A stretch of 64,000 nt of DNA from Oegoconia quadripuncta (Eukaryota > Arthropoda > Insecta > Lepidoptera > Autostichidae), in assembly GCA_949316235.1 (NCBI GenBank), contig OX438744.1, positions 25,655,578 to 25,719,577 of the forward strand, given 5' to 3'. The translations under genes and the position numbers were made by a program. Below the pieces are notes generated by a model. It worked only from the letters and a program-made list of their open reading frames with translations, was not told the DNA's origin and did not search any database. This document shows, piece by piece, positions 42,430-54,437 of the stretch. Each line of letters begins with the position of its first letter. Within the stretch, counting starts at the first letter, position 1.

Positions 42430-44290
42430 GGTTAAATTTGTTTAAGTAGTGATAACCTTGTGATACGTGAAATTAAACTCAGCTGTGTTTAACTTAACGT
42501 GTACGAAGGTGGTGCTGTATGAAATTAACGTAATTGCATGGCCACTAGGTAAATTATTACCTATTTAGTATATTGAATACTTGAGATTTACCTACTATGT
42601 AGGTACATTTTACGTATATTACGTTATGGCAACCAAGGTTTTGAAATACCCAACGCACTACGTAAAAAGGTAATTGACCATGGAAACCAGAAAAGTTACA
42701 TTAACGTACAGGTTTATTGAATTTAACCTAATATTTACAAGTACCTCGACGTCGTTTTAATTCAAACCATCGATTAGGTTACTGGTAACTTTTAAATTAG
42801 GTATATTTCAAATAGAAAATTGGTACAAATTTGGTTAACTTTATTTAAGCGGTGATAACCTTATGATATGTAAAATTAAACTCAGCTGAAGTTAAATTAG
42901 CATACATGAAGGTTGCAATGTATAATAGTAACGTAATTTCGTGGCCACTAGGTAAATTATTATCTATCTAGTATATTGATTACGTGACATTTACCTACCA
43001 CATAGGTACTTTTCACGTATATTAGGTTATGGCAACCAAGTTTTTGGAATACCAAGCGCACTGCGTAAAATGGTGATTGAACATGGAAACCAGAAAGGTT
43101 ATATTAACATACAGGTTTATTGAATTTAACCTAATGTTCACCTGTACCTTGTCGTTGTTTTAATTCAAACTATTGATTAGGTTACTGGTAACTTTTAAAT
43201 TAGGTATATTTCAAAGAAAAAATCGGTACAGATTTAGTTAAATTTATTTAAGCAGCGATAACCTTATGATACGTTAAATTAAACTCGGTTGAAGTTAAAT
43301 TAGCGTACATGAAGGTTGCACTGTGTAAAAGTAATGTAATTGTGTGGCCACTAGGTAAATTATTATCTATCTAGTATATTGCTTACGTGATATTTACCTA
43401 CCACATAGGTACTTTTCACGTATATTACGTTATGGCAACCAAGTTTTTGGAATACCAAGCGCACTGCGTGAAATGGTGATTGAACATGGAAACCAGAAAG
43501 GTTATATTAACATACAGGTTTATTGAATTTAACCTAATGTTCACCAGTACCTTGTCGTTGTTTTAATTCAAACTATTGATTAGGTTACTGGTAACTTTTA
43601 AATTAGATATACTTCAAAGAGAAAATCGGTACAAATTTGGTTAAATTTATTTAAGTAGCGATAACCTTATGATACGTTAAATTAAACTCGGCTGTGGTTA
43701 ATTTAACGTACATGAAGATTGTGCTGTTTGAAATTAACGTAATTGCGTGGCTATTAAGTAAATTATTACCTATCTAGTATATTGAATATGTGAGATTTAC
43801 CTACCATATAGGTACTTTTCACGTAAATTGCGTTATGGCTACCAAATCTAGGAAATACCAAGCGCGCTACGTAAAATGGTAATTGAACATGGAAACCAGA
43901 AAGGTTACATTAACGTACATGTTTATTGAAGTTTACCTAATGTTCACCAATACGTTGTTGTTGTTTTAATTAAAACAATTGATTAGTTTACTGGTAATTT
44001 TTAAATTAGCTATATTTCAAAGAGAAAATAGGTACAAATTTGGTTAAATTTGTTTAAGTAGCGGTAACCTTATGCTACGTGAAATTAAACTCAGCTGTGG
44101 TTAATTTAACGTACATGAAGGTTGTGCTGTATTAAATTAACGTAATTGCATGGCCACTCGGTAAATTATTACCTATCTAGTATATTGAATACGTGAGATT
44201 TACCTAATACGTAGATACTTGTAACGCATTTTACGTTATGGCAACCAAGTTTTTGGAATACCGAGCGCGCTACGTTAAATTCAACTAAGC
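42430..44290. repeat. Tandem satellite, about four and a half units of ~403 bp
   Basis: AGGTAAATTATTA and variants recur at 42547, 42950, 43353, 43756 and 44159, each exactly 403 bases apart. Units share CGTTATGGCAACCAA, ACATGGAAACCAGAAAGGTT, TTGATTAGGTTACTGGTAAC and GATAACCTTATGATACGT. An outlying similar start occurs at 41939. There is no ORF. The regular spacing shows few indels, so the array is young or kept homogeneous. Confidence 0.88.
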
Positions 44291-45565
44291 AAATTTAAAA
44301 CAAACGTGAAAATTACCAAAATAATTGTTGAAATACACCTATATGAAGTTAGCATTACCTAATTTTGTCATTAACGTAATGTGCTAGGTTACTTTTAACC
44401 TAGTATTTTTCTCAGTGTGGGGTTTTCCATTAAAAAACATGTATAACGTGACAGGGGACGTTTGCATTCCTGTATATTTCGTAAGGTGAACCGGTGGATG
44501 TTGTTCCAAGCATTAAACTTTAATGTTTGGGATATCTCTGACCACCTCATTAGGGATACAGGTCGTGACGTTACTTAGTTCAAGTCTTGCAGCGTATTAG
44601 GTTAAGAGCTACAGGGAGAGTGATATATTATATTAGAAAAAAATAATGATGCCATTGCTTCCCCGTCTTCGTTGGAGTAAAAAACCAGCCAAGTGTGAGT
44701 CCCTGGAGGATGGAGGGTTCCGTACCATTATCATACATGCCACCATGCACTATTAGGGCACAGACTGTTTTCAATGCGAGAGGCTGTCATAATCCACCAA
44801 GCGGGCGGATTGGTGAATTTTCGTACCCACCCAAAATATTCTTCGTGGGACCAATACGTTTTATACGCAATATAAAAAAAATAATTTTTTTTTGCGCATA
44901 AAATATCATCAATATAGTTTTATAAGGGCGGTGAGAACAAAGTTAAGGCGCGACGACGCCCGTAGACAGAATAGTATTTGTCTACGGCGACGCCACATAA
45001 TTATAATATATATATATATAGCGCGACGCAATGTACAATCAGTCAGCGCCATCTAGCGGTACACGTGATGAACTAATGGAGAGAACCAAACTATAGTGCG
45101 ATGCGGCTTTTTGGCGGGATCTCGGCGAGTGAAGTTATAATTTTCTTTATAATTCTTATATTCTGACTTTTGAAGCTTAATAATGGCAGAATATTATGCA
45201 GCAAAAGTTAGTGATGGTGTACAAGTGAAGGGAAGTGTAAATTAAAGTGCGTAACGAAACTTTCGGGTTCCCACAAGAAGCCGCCAAAAATCTTTTGTAA
45301 AGCATTCTGCCACTTTACTGAAGAATTACTTGACCGTGACTAGACTCTGTATACGCCAAGTATCCGACGAATTACTTGTTTTGACTGAGACTGACTTATA
45401 AATTGAAGTAATAAGAGAATTAAGACATGGCTGTATGGGCTTAGATCCCTTTGCCGTTTGCCTTCTCCCAGAGGAGTGAATAAAATGAAAAAAACTATAG
45501 CGCGATAAAAAGTGGTGAGCGTCACCTTTGGTCACATTATAACACAAATATCTTTCTACATAAGC
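44290..45565. other. Region of dispersed repeats without a gene
   Basis: 44440-44580 contains TATTTCGTAAGGTGAACC and GGATATCTCTGACCACCTCA, also present at 57930-58030 and 58850-58940. A (TA)n run lies at 45003-45020. 45080-45330 matches the repeat at 8925-9260. No coding sequence is supported. Confidence 0.5.
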
Positions 45566-45569
45566 GAGA

Positions 45570-45668
45570 CTTATTCATCATACAATCATATGCCCCTAGC
45601 GGGATTCGAACCCATATCTTTAGCTATAGTAGTCAGTTTCAAACCACTAGACCAAACAGTTGTTTTAT
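45570..45668 (-). repeat. SINE family A head fragment
   Basis: The minus strand carries the tRNA-like head including GGGTTCGAATCCCGCTAGGG. The rest of the SINE is absent. It might be taken for a tRNA gene, but the anticodon arm does not fold as one. Confidence 0.6.
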
Positions 45669-45867
45669 ATGATTTTGGCTTGTTATACTCAGTATTTATT
45701 GTACTTGATTTCAGGATTACATGCACTACGATTATTGAGGTGTTGGAGACACGGGGTGATATTGACGGCGATTTGTGAAGACCTTTCAAGTTTGCTAAAT
45801 CGTCATAGAAATATTTAGAATTTTTTTAAAAATAGATCAGAAATAAACATTTATTACGTTAATTTTT

Positions 45868-46010
45868 TTTGTTTACACAACCGGTTAGCGCTTCTCATTC
45901 ATATCTGATGTTAAGTGAAGATGAGGCCGAGGGTGGAAGCGCGCTCAACTTGGATCGCCAGACTCGGCTGACAGCCGAAACATAACAATGCCATTGAAAG
46001 GGTTTATTCC
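45868..46010 (-). repeat. SINE family B 3' fragment
   Basis: On the minus strand it runs from AACAATGCCATT-like sequence down to the A-rich 3' end (plus strand TTTTTTTGTTTACACAACCG). The TGAAGATGAGGCCGAGGGTG core is present and the head is missing. Confidence 0.6.
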
Positions 46011-46614
46011 GTCCAATGGCGTCCTCGTTGGCTATTTTTTCCGAGAATTTGAACTTATTGATAACAACGGTAATTTTTTTAAATAATCGTGAATTCTGGA
46101 AATTAACTTACGTCATTTCGAAACACGCTTCACCTAGTAACATTTCATCTATGATGAATCGTCAAATGTTCATTCAAAATTCAAAAAAACATTACATTAA
46201 TAATTCATTTCACCTAATAGGTACCTTTATATCGTCGGTTAATTACTAAATACGTAAAATCGAAATACGTTTGAGCGAAACATATATACATACATAAAGT
46301 CTGTTTCCCGTAGCGGTAGGCAGAGACCACAGACTTCCACTTGCTATGATCCTGACCTGACACACCTCTTTTGCTTCATTCACTCTCATAAGATTGTTCA
46401 TACATGCTCGTCGGTTTAGGGTAAGCTCTTTTGATCATGGTACGTTCGCCGTGGTCTTCCCCTACCAACACCGACATCCACATTCGCATCGTATAACTCT
46501 ATCGTAAGTCTTCTTTCATTCATCCTCTCCACATAATCGAAACGCTTCATCAAAATTTTTTTTTATCGATTATTTTAATATTATGAATCCACATGATAGT
46601 ATAAATGAAATTAG

Positions 46615-46803
46615 TATTAATAAATAAATAAATATCTTTGCACAAACACACAGCGCCATCTAGGTCCACAGTAAGCATCTAGGCTTGTGTTATGGATACC
46701 AGATGGTTGATAAACTACACAAATATTTTTTTATTGTCTCAATGAAAAACATCCATAACTCGGGAACACATGTCTGTATTCATCATACAAAACAGGTCGT
46801 CCT
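46615..46803 (-). repeat. SINE family A with internal deletion
   Basis: The tail (AAAT)n and body are present, but the B box and most of the tRNA-like head are deleted between two CAAA words, so CATCATACAAA joins directly to ACAGGTCGT. It abuts the Helitron at 46832. Confidence 0.65.
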
Positions 46804-46831
46804 TAATAAGTATAAACTTATTATAACTATA

Positions 46832-47056
46832 CTAGCTTCCGCCCGCGGCTTCGCCTGCGTTGGATAACTTTATCGCGGATATGTTTAATTTATTTATCCC
46901 GCGGGAGCTGTTCACTTTAGGAGGATAAAAATCCAGAGTATGTTCTACCTATATTCCAAATTTCATCCAAATCCCTTCATATGTTTCGCCATGATTGAGT
47001 AACAAACAAATAAACAGACAAACATCCAAACTTTCGCATTTATAATATTAGTTAGA
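46832..47056 (-). mobile_element. Short non-autonomous Helitron
   Basis: On the minus strand it begins TCTAACTAATATTATAAATG and ends with a GC-rich hairpin followed by CTAG (GCAGGCGAAGCCGCGGGCGG, then AAGCTAG). It sits between a host A and T (plus strand A at 46831, T at 47057), as expected for Helitron insertion. It has no coding capacity in 225 bases. Confidence 0.75.
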
Positions 47057-47925
47057 TTACATAACTATCTATAAAAAAAGTTTTAGAAAATAACCAACTT
47101 TTCACATGTGGTTACTGTTCACAATCATACATACATTCGCCCTTTAACACACCATTTATCCGACTCCATCAAAAACATGCTCCGAGGAGGATCTTCGAGA
47201 CGCATGAGAGGGACGAGCGGGGGACGGGCCCTCGGTACGACATACCGCAAAGCAAGCCACTTCTCATCTCCGTCGATTACTGTACACATCATGTACCTCA
47301 CAAATTTTGGCATTAAATATTTTCGCATGAAGAAAGCATTTTCAGTCAGCTACATCATCAACAGTTACATTAGTTAATTCCAGCCTTGGTATCCATAAAT
47401 TATTATAAATCATTCACTGTAATCCAATAAAGCAGAATAACACCAAGTTTTATGTGATATTTGTCGTAAAATAATATTAGTTATTTCAATTACAACTTTG
47501 ATGAATAGAACATCGACTCCATTACGTACAAATATGACGCTGAGTCAAATAAGCAATTTTTTACTTTGGAATTTGTCATATATCAGGCATGGGTTCCTTA
47601 GTGAGCAAATAGAAACAAAAATAAGTATAATTTATAAAAGGTATACTTATTTGTCTTCATAAAATTAATAAGTATGGTCAGTATTTAGTATTATAATATT
47701 AAAACATTAGTTTCATAATCGGTTTTAAGCTGATGGTCTAGTAGCCAAGGCTTTATTTAAAAAAAATTAGTTTCATAAAAAGAATCTTTGAGTGGTGCTT
47801 CGGGAATCTGTTTCTAGACGAAACATACATTGCAGCTATTAGTTTTAAGATGAAAAAAAAACGCACATCGATGTATTAAACGTAGTATAAAATGAAGTAT
47901 AATGTAAGTAATTGTACTGTCCCCT
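47057..47925. other. Stretch without a recognised gene
   Basis: Open frames of 67-89 codons on both strands at 47108-47377 cover the same GC-richer patch (CGAGACGCATGAGAGGGACG). Neither matches a domain I know. The rest is AT-rich. Confidence 0.35.
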
Positions 47926-48695
47926 TTTTAAACGACTTCAAAAAAGGAGGAGGTTCTGTATTCGGCGCGTATTTTTTTTTTTTTTTTTTTTATGTATGTA
48001 CACCGATATCTCCGAGATTTGGCGGTTGATTCACATGGTTCTTTTTGTAAATGAAAGGGGCTACCGTCGAGTTGGTCCCATTGTAATTTCAGCGCAATCG
48101 GTTCAGTAGTTTTTGTGTAATCATGGTAAACATCAGAATGGCATTACACATTTAGACGATTTTGTAGTTTTTACACAGGGAAACTAAGTAGATACAGTTT
48201 GGGTTTGTATGGAAAAAGTGTAGAGAAGGTCGGTGTGATTGTCAGCAATAAATATGACAAATCGAAGATGATCAGGTCGAGCTGGTACACCCGAACTGCC
48301 CATCTAACCTGTAGGAGCGAGAAGGTTCGCAATCGCACAAAAATTATCAGGGAGATTAGCAACCACGGATAAATACTAATAACTTTTTTTAACCGACTTC
48401 AAAAAAGGAGGAGGTTCTGTATTATTTATGTATGTACATCGATTAGTCCGAGATTTTTAAGCCGATTTAAGTCGGTGTGATTATCAACAATAAATATGAC
48501 AAATCGAAGATCATCAAGTCGAGCTGGTACACCCCAAGTGCCCACCTGACCTGTAAGAGCGAGAAGGTTCGCCATCGCACAAAAATTATCATGGAGATTA
48601 GCAACCACGGATAAATACTAAAAACTTTTTTTAACCAACTTCAAAAAAGGAGGAGGTTCTGTAATCTTTATGTATGTACATCGATTAGTCCGATT
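47925..48695 (+). repeat. Repeat block built on the GACTTCAAAAAAGGAGGAGG motif
   Basis: The motif CGACTTCAAAAAAGGAGG plus GTTCTGTAT occurs at about 47933, 48395, 48638, 49384 and (variant) 63905. Between 48229 and 48690 a 242-base unit is repeated in tandem (GTCGGTGTGATTGTCAGCAA at 48229, and its variant at 48471). It is non-coding and probably a fragment of a larger mobile element. Confidence 0.7.
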
Positions 48696-48997
48696 TACAT
48701 GATTATAAGGCCGTGCCTGTGCGCACGCTGCTCAGCGGACTCCTCGGCAAGCCGGTCGTGTATAAGACCGAGTTTATGCTCGTTCCGTTCGGGAGTTTCC
48801 CGACGAATACGTGATTTAACGTAATCTTTCATAGCTACTAGACGTACTCGGCGAGCTTCGGGCGTCTCCTGGGAACGCGAAATTGCGTTCCGTGAGGCAT
48901 TTTTTTTAAGCCGTAGTACCCTCTCAGTTTCGGTTTCTTTTGACCGACAGTTATTTAAACGAGCAGCACCTTTCATAGGCCTGCCCATATTGGTCAA
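48695..48997 (-). CDS. Small arginine/glutamate-rich ORF, possible Helitron-type N-terminal fragment
   Basis: The 100-codon ORF starts MTNMGRPMKGAARLNNC and repeats the pattern SQETPEARRVRLVAMKDYV, RRETPERNEHKLGLIHDRL, ESAEQRAHRHG. Such ETPE-R repeats are common N-terminal to Helitron Rep-helicase proteins of arthropods. Nothing of the Rep or helicase part follows, so it is a remnant or a captured piece. The repeat block next to it has the same strand-independent distribution in the window. Its function is unknown. Confidence 0.45.
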   Translation of the reverse strand: MTNMGRPMKGAARLNNCRSKETETERVLRLKKNASRNAISRSQETPEARRVRLVAMKDYVKSRIRRETPERNEHKLGLIHDRLAEESAEQRAHRHGLIIM

Positions 48998-49047
48998 TTA
49001 ATATATTTTATTATTTTGTAATGTCTGACCAGACACTAAAAAGAATT

Positions 49048-49707
49048 AAATAAAAAGGATTAAAAAAAAAACGACTTCAAAAAACCCGGAAAAAGTAATT
49101 TAATTAAACTACTGCAATAATAATAACTGAAAAGTATAAAATAATAAACCAGAGCAGAATGTTCTTTATAGATAGATGTACACTATTATATATAATGAGA
49201 ATACAATACAAGTTATATGCTATACAATAATAGTTAGGCATAATAATGAAATTAAAAATATATACAATAGGTACTTTTTGAAGTCGGTGCCTGCGTAGCC
49301 TATAAAATACACAATCTAATGAAAGTAAACAGTAATAACTTAATTAATTGAATATTTAAATTGTATGAAAATTCCTTTGTTAACCGACTTCAAAAAGGAG
49401 GAGGTTCTGTATTCGGGGCGTATTTTTACTGTTTTGTTGATTGTGTATTTTATAGGCTAGGCAGGCACCGACTTCAAAAAGTACCTATTGTATATATTTT
49501 TAATTTCATTATTATACCTAACTATTATTGTATAGCATATAACTTGTATTGTATTCTCATTATATATAATAGTGTACATCTATCTATAAAGAACATTCTG
49601 CTCTGGTTTATTATTTTATACTTTTCAGTTATTATTATTGCAGTAGTTTAATTAAATTACTTTTTCCGGGTTTTTTGAAGTCGTTTTTTTTTTAATCCTT
49701 TTTATTT
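49048..49707. repeat. Nearly perfect 269-bp inverted repeat with 122-bp spacer
   Basis: The left arm is 49048-49316 and the right arm 49439-49707. On reading them against each other I found two mismatches (near 49297 and 49245 on the left arm). The spacer holds one GACTTCAAAAAGGAGGAGG motif. The arms have no supported ORF. Transcribed, it would fold into one very long hairpin. Confidence 0.88.
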
Positions 49708-50104
49708 TGTTTATCTTTGTGTTATGTTTCTTATTGCTGTGCAATAAAGAACATTTTACTTGTTTGTAAACTTTTGATAATTCGTCACTGATGCAATATG
49801 TTACTAGGTGAAACGTGTTTCGATATGACGTAGTGCATCCCTAATTGGTGGGAGGTGGCCAATCACGCAACCTGCTTTATCCCCTCCACTCACAATCTCC
49901 GAGTTATGTGTTCAATTTCGGTACCAAGCTTAATGTTTTAATATACGTTTGAATGTTAGTTTGTTAAACACGAGGCCACGTGTCTGAATACCATGAATAT
50001 GTTATTATGTGGTGATGCGGAACTCTATGCTTGCTTCCGACTTAGTCGGGATCTTTTTTCATAATTTATTGACAGAATTTCTTGGCAAACTGAATAAATA
50101 ATTA

Positions 50105-50300
50105 GTCAAAGTCAAAAATGTTTTATTTTGTAGGTACACAGAGTACACTTAAAATAGTCAATTTTACATTTTTTAAGCTACTGCTTAAAAAATGTAAAAT
50201 TGACTAATTGCAAAATGCAATTTTCCCCTGAGAAGAAAAAGCACGAAACTCCAAGAGTTGTTCTTTTAAAATCAGGCTTTCATTTTACATAAAAGTTTTT
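50105..50300 (-). repeat. LINE 3' UTR tail with a perfect 24-bp hairpin
   Basis: The minus strand carries the AAAAGAACAACTC and CTTCTCAGGGGAAAA tail ending in TTTGACTTTGAC. Within it, 50155-50178 and 50183-50206 are exact inverted copies (TAGTCAATTTTACATTTTTT start) around a 4-base loop TACT. Other tails of this family in the window lack the hairpin. Confidence 0.7.
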
Positions 50301-50309
50301 ATATTACAA

Positions 50310-51450
50310 AAAGGTTTTTATATTTCATTATTAATTGTGAAATAGCCTGGCATGCGAACGATCTCCGTTATCTAGTATCAAGCTTATTCTCAGTGGCTGC
50401 GCCGAGCGAAAGACGCGGGCGCTGTTTAGGTATTTCGCTTGATGCGAATGTGCGTATGGCAGACCGAACACCGTCCGAGCGTAAACACATGTAACTCACA
50501 TTTTCTTTATTGGGGGTATTGGATTTCTTCTCGCAAAAATTTTCACGGCTATTTAGTATCAATTATTTTTACTTTGTCTATTCCTTTTTAATATTGACCA
50601 AATGTGCTAAAAATTAAAACAAAATCCTTGTTAAATTTAATTTTTATTGATCTTTTAGGAAAATTTATCAATAATGCAAAACTATTGGTGATGTTGCAAA
50701 ATCTACAGATTATAAAACGCAAATGTTTATAATGTTCTTCCGTCATCTATAACATCAGTCACTCCTTTGATAACAGCAGAATACCACTATATGCATTTAC
50801 ACTAATTTGAAGATGTTCATGAAACCATTTAAAGGAAGAAGACCAATCAACCAATCACTTGAAAATGTATTACAAAAACTTGTTGATTTAAATCTCTAGA
50901 CCTCCAGATTCTCCTTCTCTTCAGACCTCATTATCAATTTGCGTTGTAGTTTTATTTTTTTCTTGAATCTCGTCTTGCTTATTAATTTTTAACATCTTTT
51001 TTTAGGGTTTCCCATTTTACTGAAACAAATAATAGTTTATTACTGTAATGAATGACGCCATTGCAGTTTTCTTAACTTGGCTCATCTTGTCGAACTCCAC
51101 CCAACTAGACCAATATATTGTCAATCCGAAATTTTATTTCGAAAAAATAATGAAGGATTAATTAAGTGAAAGAATACTCTTTATTGCACAATAAATGAAA
51201 CAACAGTAATATAGGTACTACAGTTATGATAAACTACATTGTACAACTTCGGTGACCTCTTAGTCGGGATGTGAATTCAGCTACAGCTCGAATCATGTAG
51301 GATAGCGGCTCGGAAGTTAGTCACAAGTCGCGTCGCAGTAGCGAATTTAAACACCCGCCACCTAGCAGCACGCGACCCGCGCCTGCGGGCTCGCCCTACA
51401 TGCGCTCGCTGCATAGTTCACAACCGCCATACTACATGATTCGAACTGAG
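50310..51450. other. Stretch without a recognised gene
   Basis: Mostly AT-rich. 51250-51430 is GC-richer and flanked by the inverted words TCGAATCATGTAG (51279) and CTACATGATTCGA (51431), which suggests a small foldback repeat. There is no ORF with a known domain. Confidence 0.4.
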
Positions 51451-51452
51451 GG

Positions 51453-51893
51453 GCCATCCATAAAGTACGTCACACATATTTCATGATTTTTAGACCCCTC
51501 CCCCCTCCTTGTCACAGGTGGTCACATTTGTGAGACTCCCCCCTCCCTAGTGTGACGTCACAAATTTGCAATTTTACATCTAAACATTTTAAATTTAAAC
51601 AGCAGTTCCACAATTTGTTTTATTTCCATTTAAATTACTTTTTTTATTGAAATCAACATCAAATATTTAGAGCGCGTATACATGAACTCGTCAACAAAAC
51701 AATTCAAACCGTATATTCATATAGATAGAGTTGAAATTATTTTTTAGTTTTAATTAATATTTCCGCGATTCAATTTATTAAATTTGAAATGTGATGTCAC
51801 AAAACTTAGGACCCCCCCATCCCTTGTCACACCATGTCACATTTCGTCGACCCCCTCCCTCCCCCTTTACATGTGACGTACTTTATGGATGGC
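51453..51893. mobile_element. MITE-like element with GCCATCCATAAAGTACGTCA ends
   Basis: The left end (GCCATCCATAAAGTACGTCA, then CAC) and the right end (TGACGTACTTTATGGATGGC) are inverted over about 22 bases. Pyrimidine-rich CCCCTCCC tracts and GTCAC words lie inside both ends. The 440-base element is non-coding. I recognise this end type from other animals' repeats but do not assign a superfamily. Confidence 0.65.
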
Positions 51894-53169
51894 TAAGTGC
51901 CTATTAAGTACTTATACATAAAATCTACTTATAAATATAAACATAAAAAGCATAAACAAATATAAATAAGCTCCTATAAATACATACATACACACAACAC
52001 AGTACGGTTACAAATAATTCATATTAAGTGTGAGAGTAATGCAGTGGAAGTTGTGGATGGAATAAAAGTAAAAAGAGAGGTTATTAGAAAGGGCAGCTTT
52101 ACAAAAAATATATGATAATATAACATGCATGACAGACAAACCAGAATAAAGTTGCTACGCAACTGACCAATGTCTTAATGAAAGTACAGAACAATAACCT
52201 AAATGTAGTATGTACATACATCACATATACTTAACTAATGTAACGTCTCTTGGTATTTTTTGTATTCAAGAAAAAGTTAGCAGTCTATTTAAAACTTCGA
52301 AAAATATACTTACATCGTTTTCGGCCGTCGCCGGTACACGAAATGACGCGATCGGTGTGTATAGTGGCGCTCAACAAAGTGACGTGCGCTCGCTCTGACC
52401 ACTTGTGGTCGACTGAATCACACAGGGATGCGCGACATTATTTCATATCGCCGCGCGGCCGCCATAGTAAAAATGTATGGCGGATTTGAAGCGCATTTTG
52501 GTAAATTCATATTTTAATTGCCTAATACAATTTTTTATATTGGAGACGGTAAATTCGTAGTATAAACACTCCTGTTTCGGTTGAACTAAAAATAAGCATA
52601 GATTTCTAATGTTATAAACTAAAAAAATACTTAACGCCACCATACGTTTTTTGCATTTTTGTCTAACTTTCCGTAATTTTGTAGAGTAATGTATAAATAA
52701 TTTTAACATTTTTCCACGGAGTAAATATTTAGACATTCTTCGTCATGGTAAAAGTATTTTTTTTTAATGTGTATATCAAGTATTGTTGAATTTATCAACT
52801 TAACAGTAACTGCTGTTTTAGCACATTTCCCTCGGCGCAGGCTTGTTATTCCTTTTTTTCTTTAAAAAAAAACAAACAAGGTCACGGTAAAACTTAGAAT
52901 AAATGACGCGATGGTATGCAAGAAGTCTGCTGATATTTTTCCTCATCCAGCTGCGCTACCGTTTCTCAGTGATCCTATGAATTCGTATCACTGAGCACGT
53001 ATTACGTAATTCCAACCAAATTGACCTTCATGCGTTTTTGTCATCCTTAAATAACATAGTCAAAATATACGACATACTTACATAGTAATTGTTTAGATTT
53101 TGAAGTGAATACAATTTTTAAAAGAAATGGCACAGCCGGGGTGGCCTTTAGGTGAGTAACTATAAATGT
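51894..53169. other. Stretch without a recognised gene
   Basis: Several 60-97 codon frames occur, but none shows a domain, and they overlap on both strands. Around 52320-52470 CpG-rich DNA (GACGCGATCGGTG, CCGCGCGGCCGCC) may mark a promoter or an exon border of an unseen gene. Confidence 0.35.
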
Positions 53170-53646
53170 GCGAAGTGTGAGTTTTGTCTCGTTTATAACT
53201 TTACATATCTCTTGCTCTGTAAGTAGTCACTTACTTCCCTGAATGCCGGGGTGTATGGATATCATTACAGCATAGGTTTCAAAACCTACCATGTAATGTT
53301 AACATTACAGCATAGGTTTTGGAATTTGAAAAAAGAACTGTCATACTCATACTACAAGAAGAATATTTTTTTAAACTTATTTTTTTTTTCGGTATCGATT
53401 ATTTACTCGAATCGGAATCGAGACAATTTATATTAGAATTTATGAAGATTTTATTTAAAATATCGAACTATTTGTTTCGCAGTCACATCGTATGTTAGTT
53501 GAAATTGATTTAAAAATCAAACTGGACAGCGCGATTTGACGCGCTTGCGTGCCATAAAATCGTGAAGAGTAAAAAAGGCAGCCGAGTAGCTAGGCGCGAA
53601 AGTAAATTTTTCGTGTTTTGGAGTTCTTTCTAAAAAGTTTTGAAAA

Positions 53647-53949
53647 ATGTCAAGTGACGAAGACAAGGATCTAACCCTCGATTTTATAAAAGAACAAGCA
53701 AAAACAGTTTTAGAAAATCTATTACCGCCGAACTCGAGAGAAAGATATGTAAAGGCATACGACGAATTTATGAAGTGGCGGTTAGAAAAAAAAGTTAAAT
53801 CTCTTTCTGAAAGTGTTTTATATCATATTTTAATGAATTATCTAAGAAGCTACAACCTTACTTTTTGTTTTTACTTACCTCACAATCGATATGTAAAGCA
53901 GAGTGTTTATCTCGGGTGTAAGCATCAATTGCATACTCGGGCTAATTAG
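53647..53949 (+). CDS. N-terminal fragment resembling a tyrosine-recombinase core-binding domain
   Basis: The ORF reads MSSDEDKDLTLDFIKEQAKT, then RERYVKAYDEFMKWRLEKKV, then KSLSESVL. Alpha-helical segments with YxxFMxWR are typical of the SAM-like core-binding part of Crypton-like or phage-integrase-like proteins widespread in insects. After residue 70 the similarity stops, and the catalytic part is absent. It is a remnant used here as a marker of the 53-55 kb block. Confidence 0.5.
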   Translation: MSSDEDKDLTLDFIKEQAKTVLENLLPPNSRERYVKAYDEFMKWRLEKKVKSLSESVLYHILMNYLRSYNLTFCFYLPHNRYVKQSVYLGCKHQLHTRAN

Positions 53950-54437
53950 CGCCCTCGCTGCGCTCGGGCGCCAAAAACCTCGTATGCAATTGATGTCATA
54001 CAGCCCTTGGTTAACAATCTACTATTACATATCTCTTGCTCTGTAAGTAGTCACTTACTTCCCTGAATGCCGGGGTGTATGGATATCATTACAGCATAGG
54101 TTTCAAAACCTACCATGTAATGTTAGCATTACAGCATAGGTTTTGGAATAAAAAATAAGAACTGTCATACTGCAAGAAGAATATTTCGATTATTTACTCG
54201 AATCGGATTCGAGACAATTTATATTAGAATTTATGAAGATTTTATTTTAAATATCGAACTATTTGTTTCGCAGTCACATCGTATGTTAGTTGAAATCGAT
54301 TTAGAAATTAAACTGGCCAGCACGATTTGATGCGCTTGCGTGCCATAAAATCGTAAAGATTAAAAAAGGCAGCCGACTTGCTAGGCGCGAAAGTAAATTT
54401 TTCGTGTTTTGGAGTTCTTTCTTAAAAGTTTTGAAAA

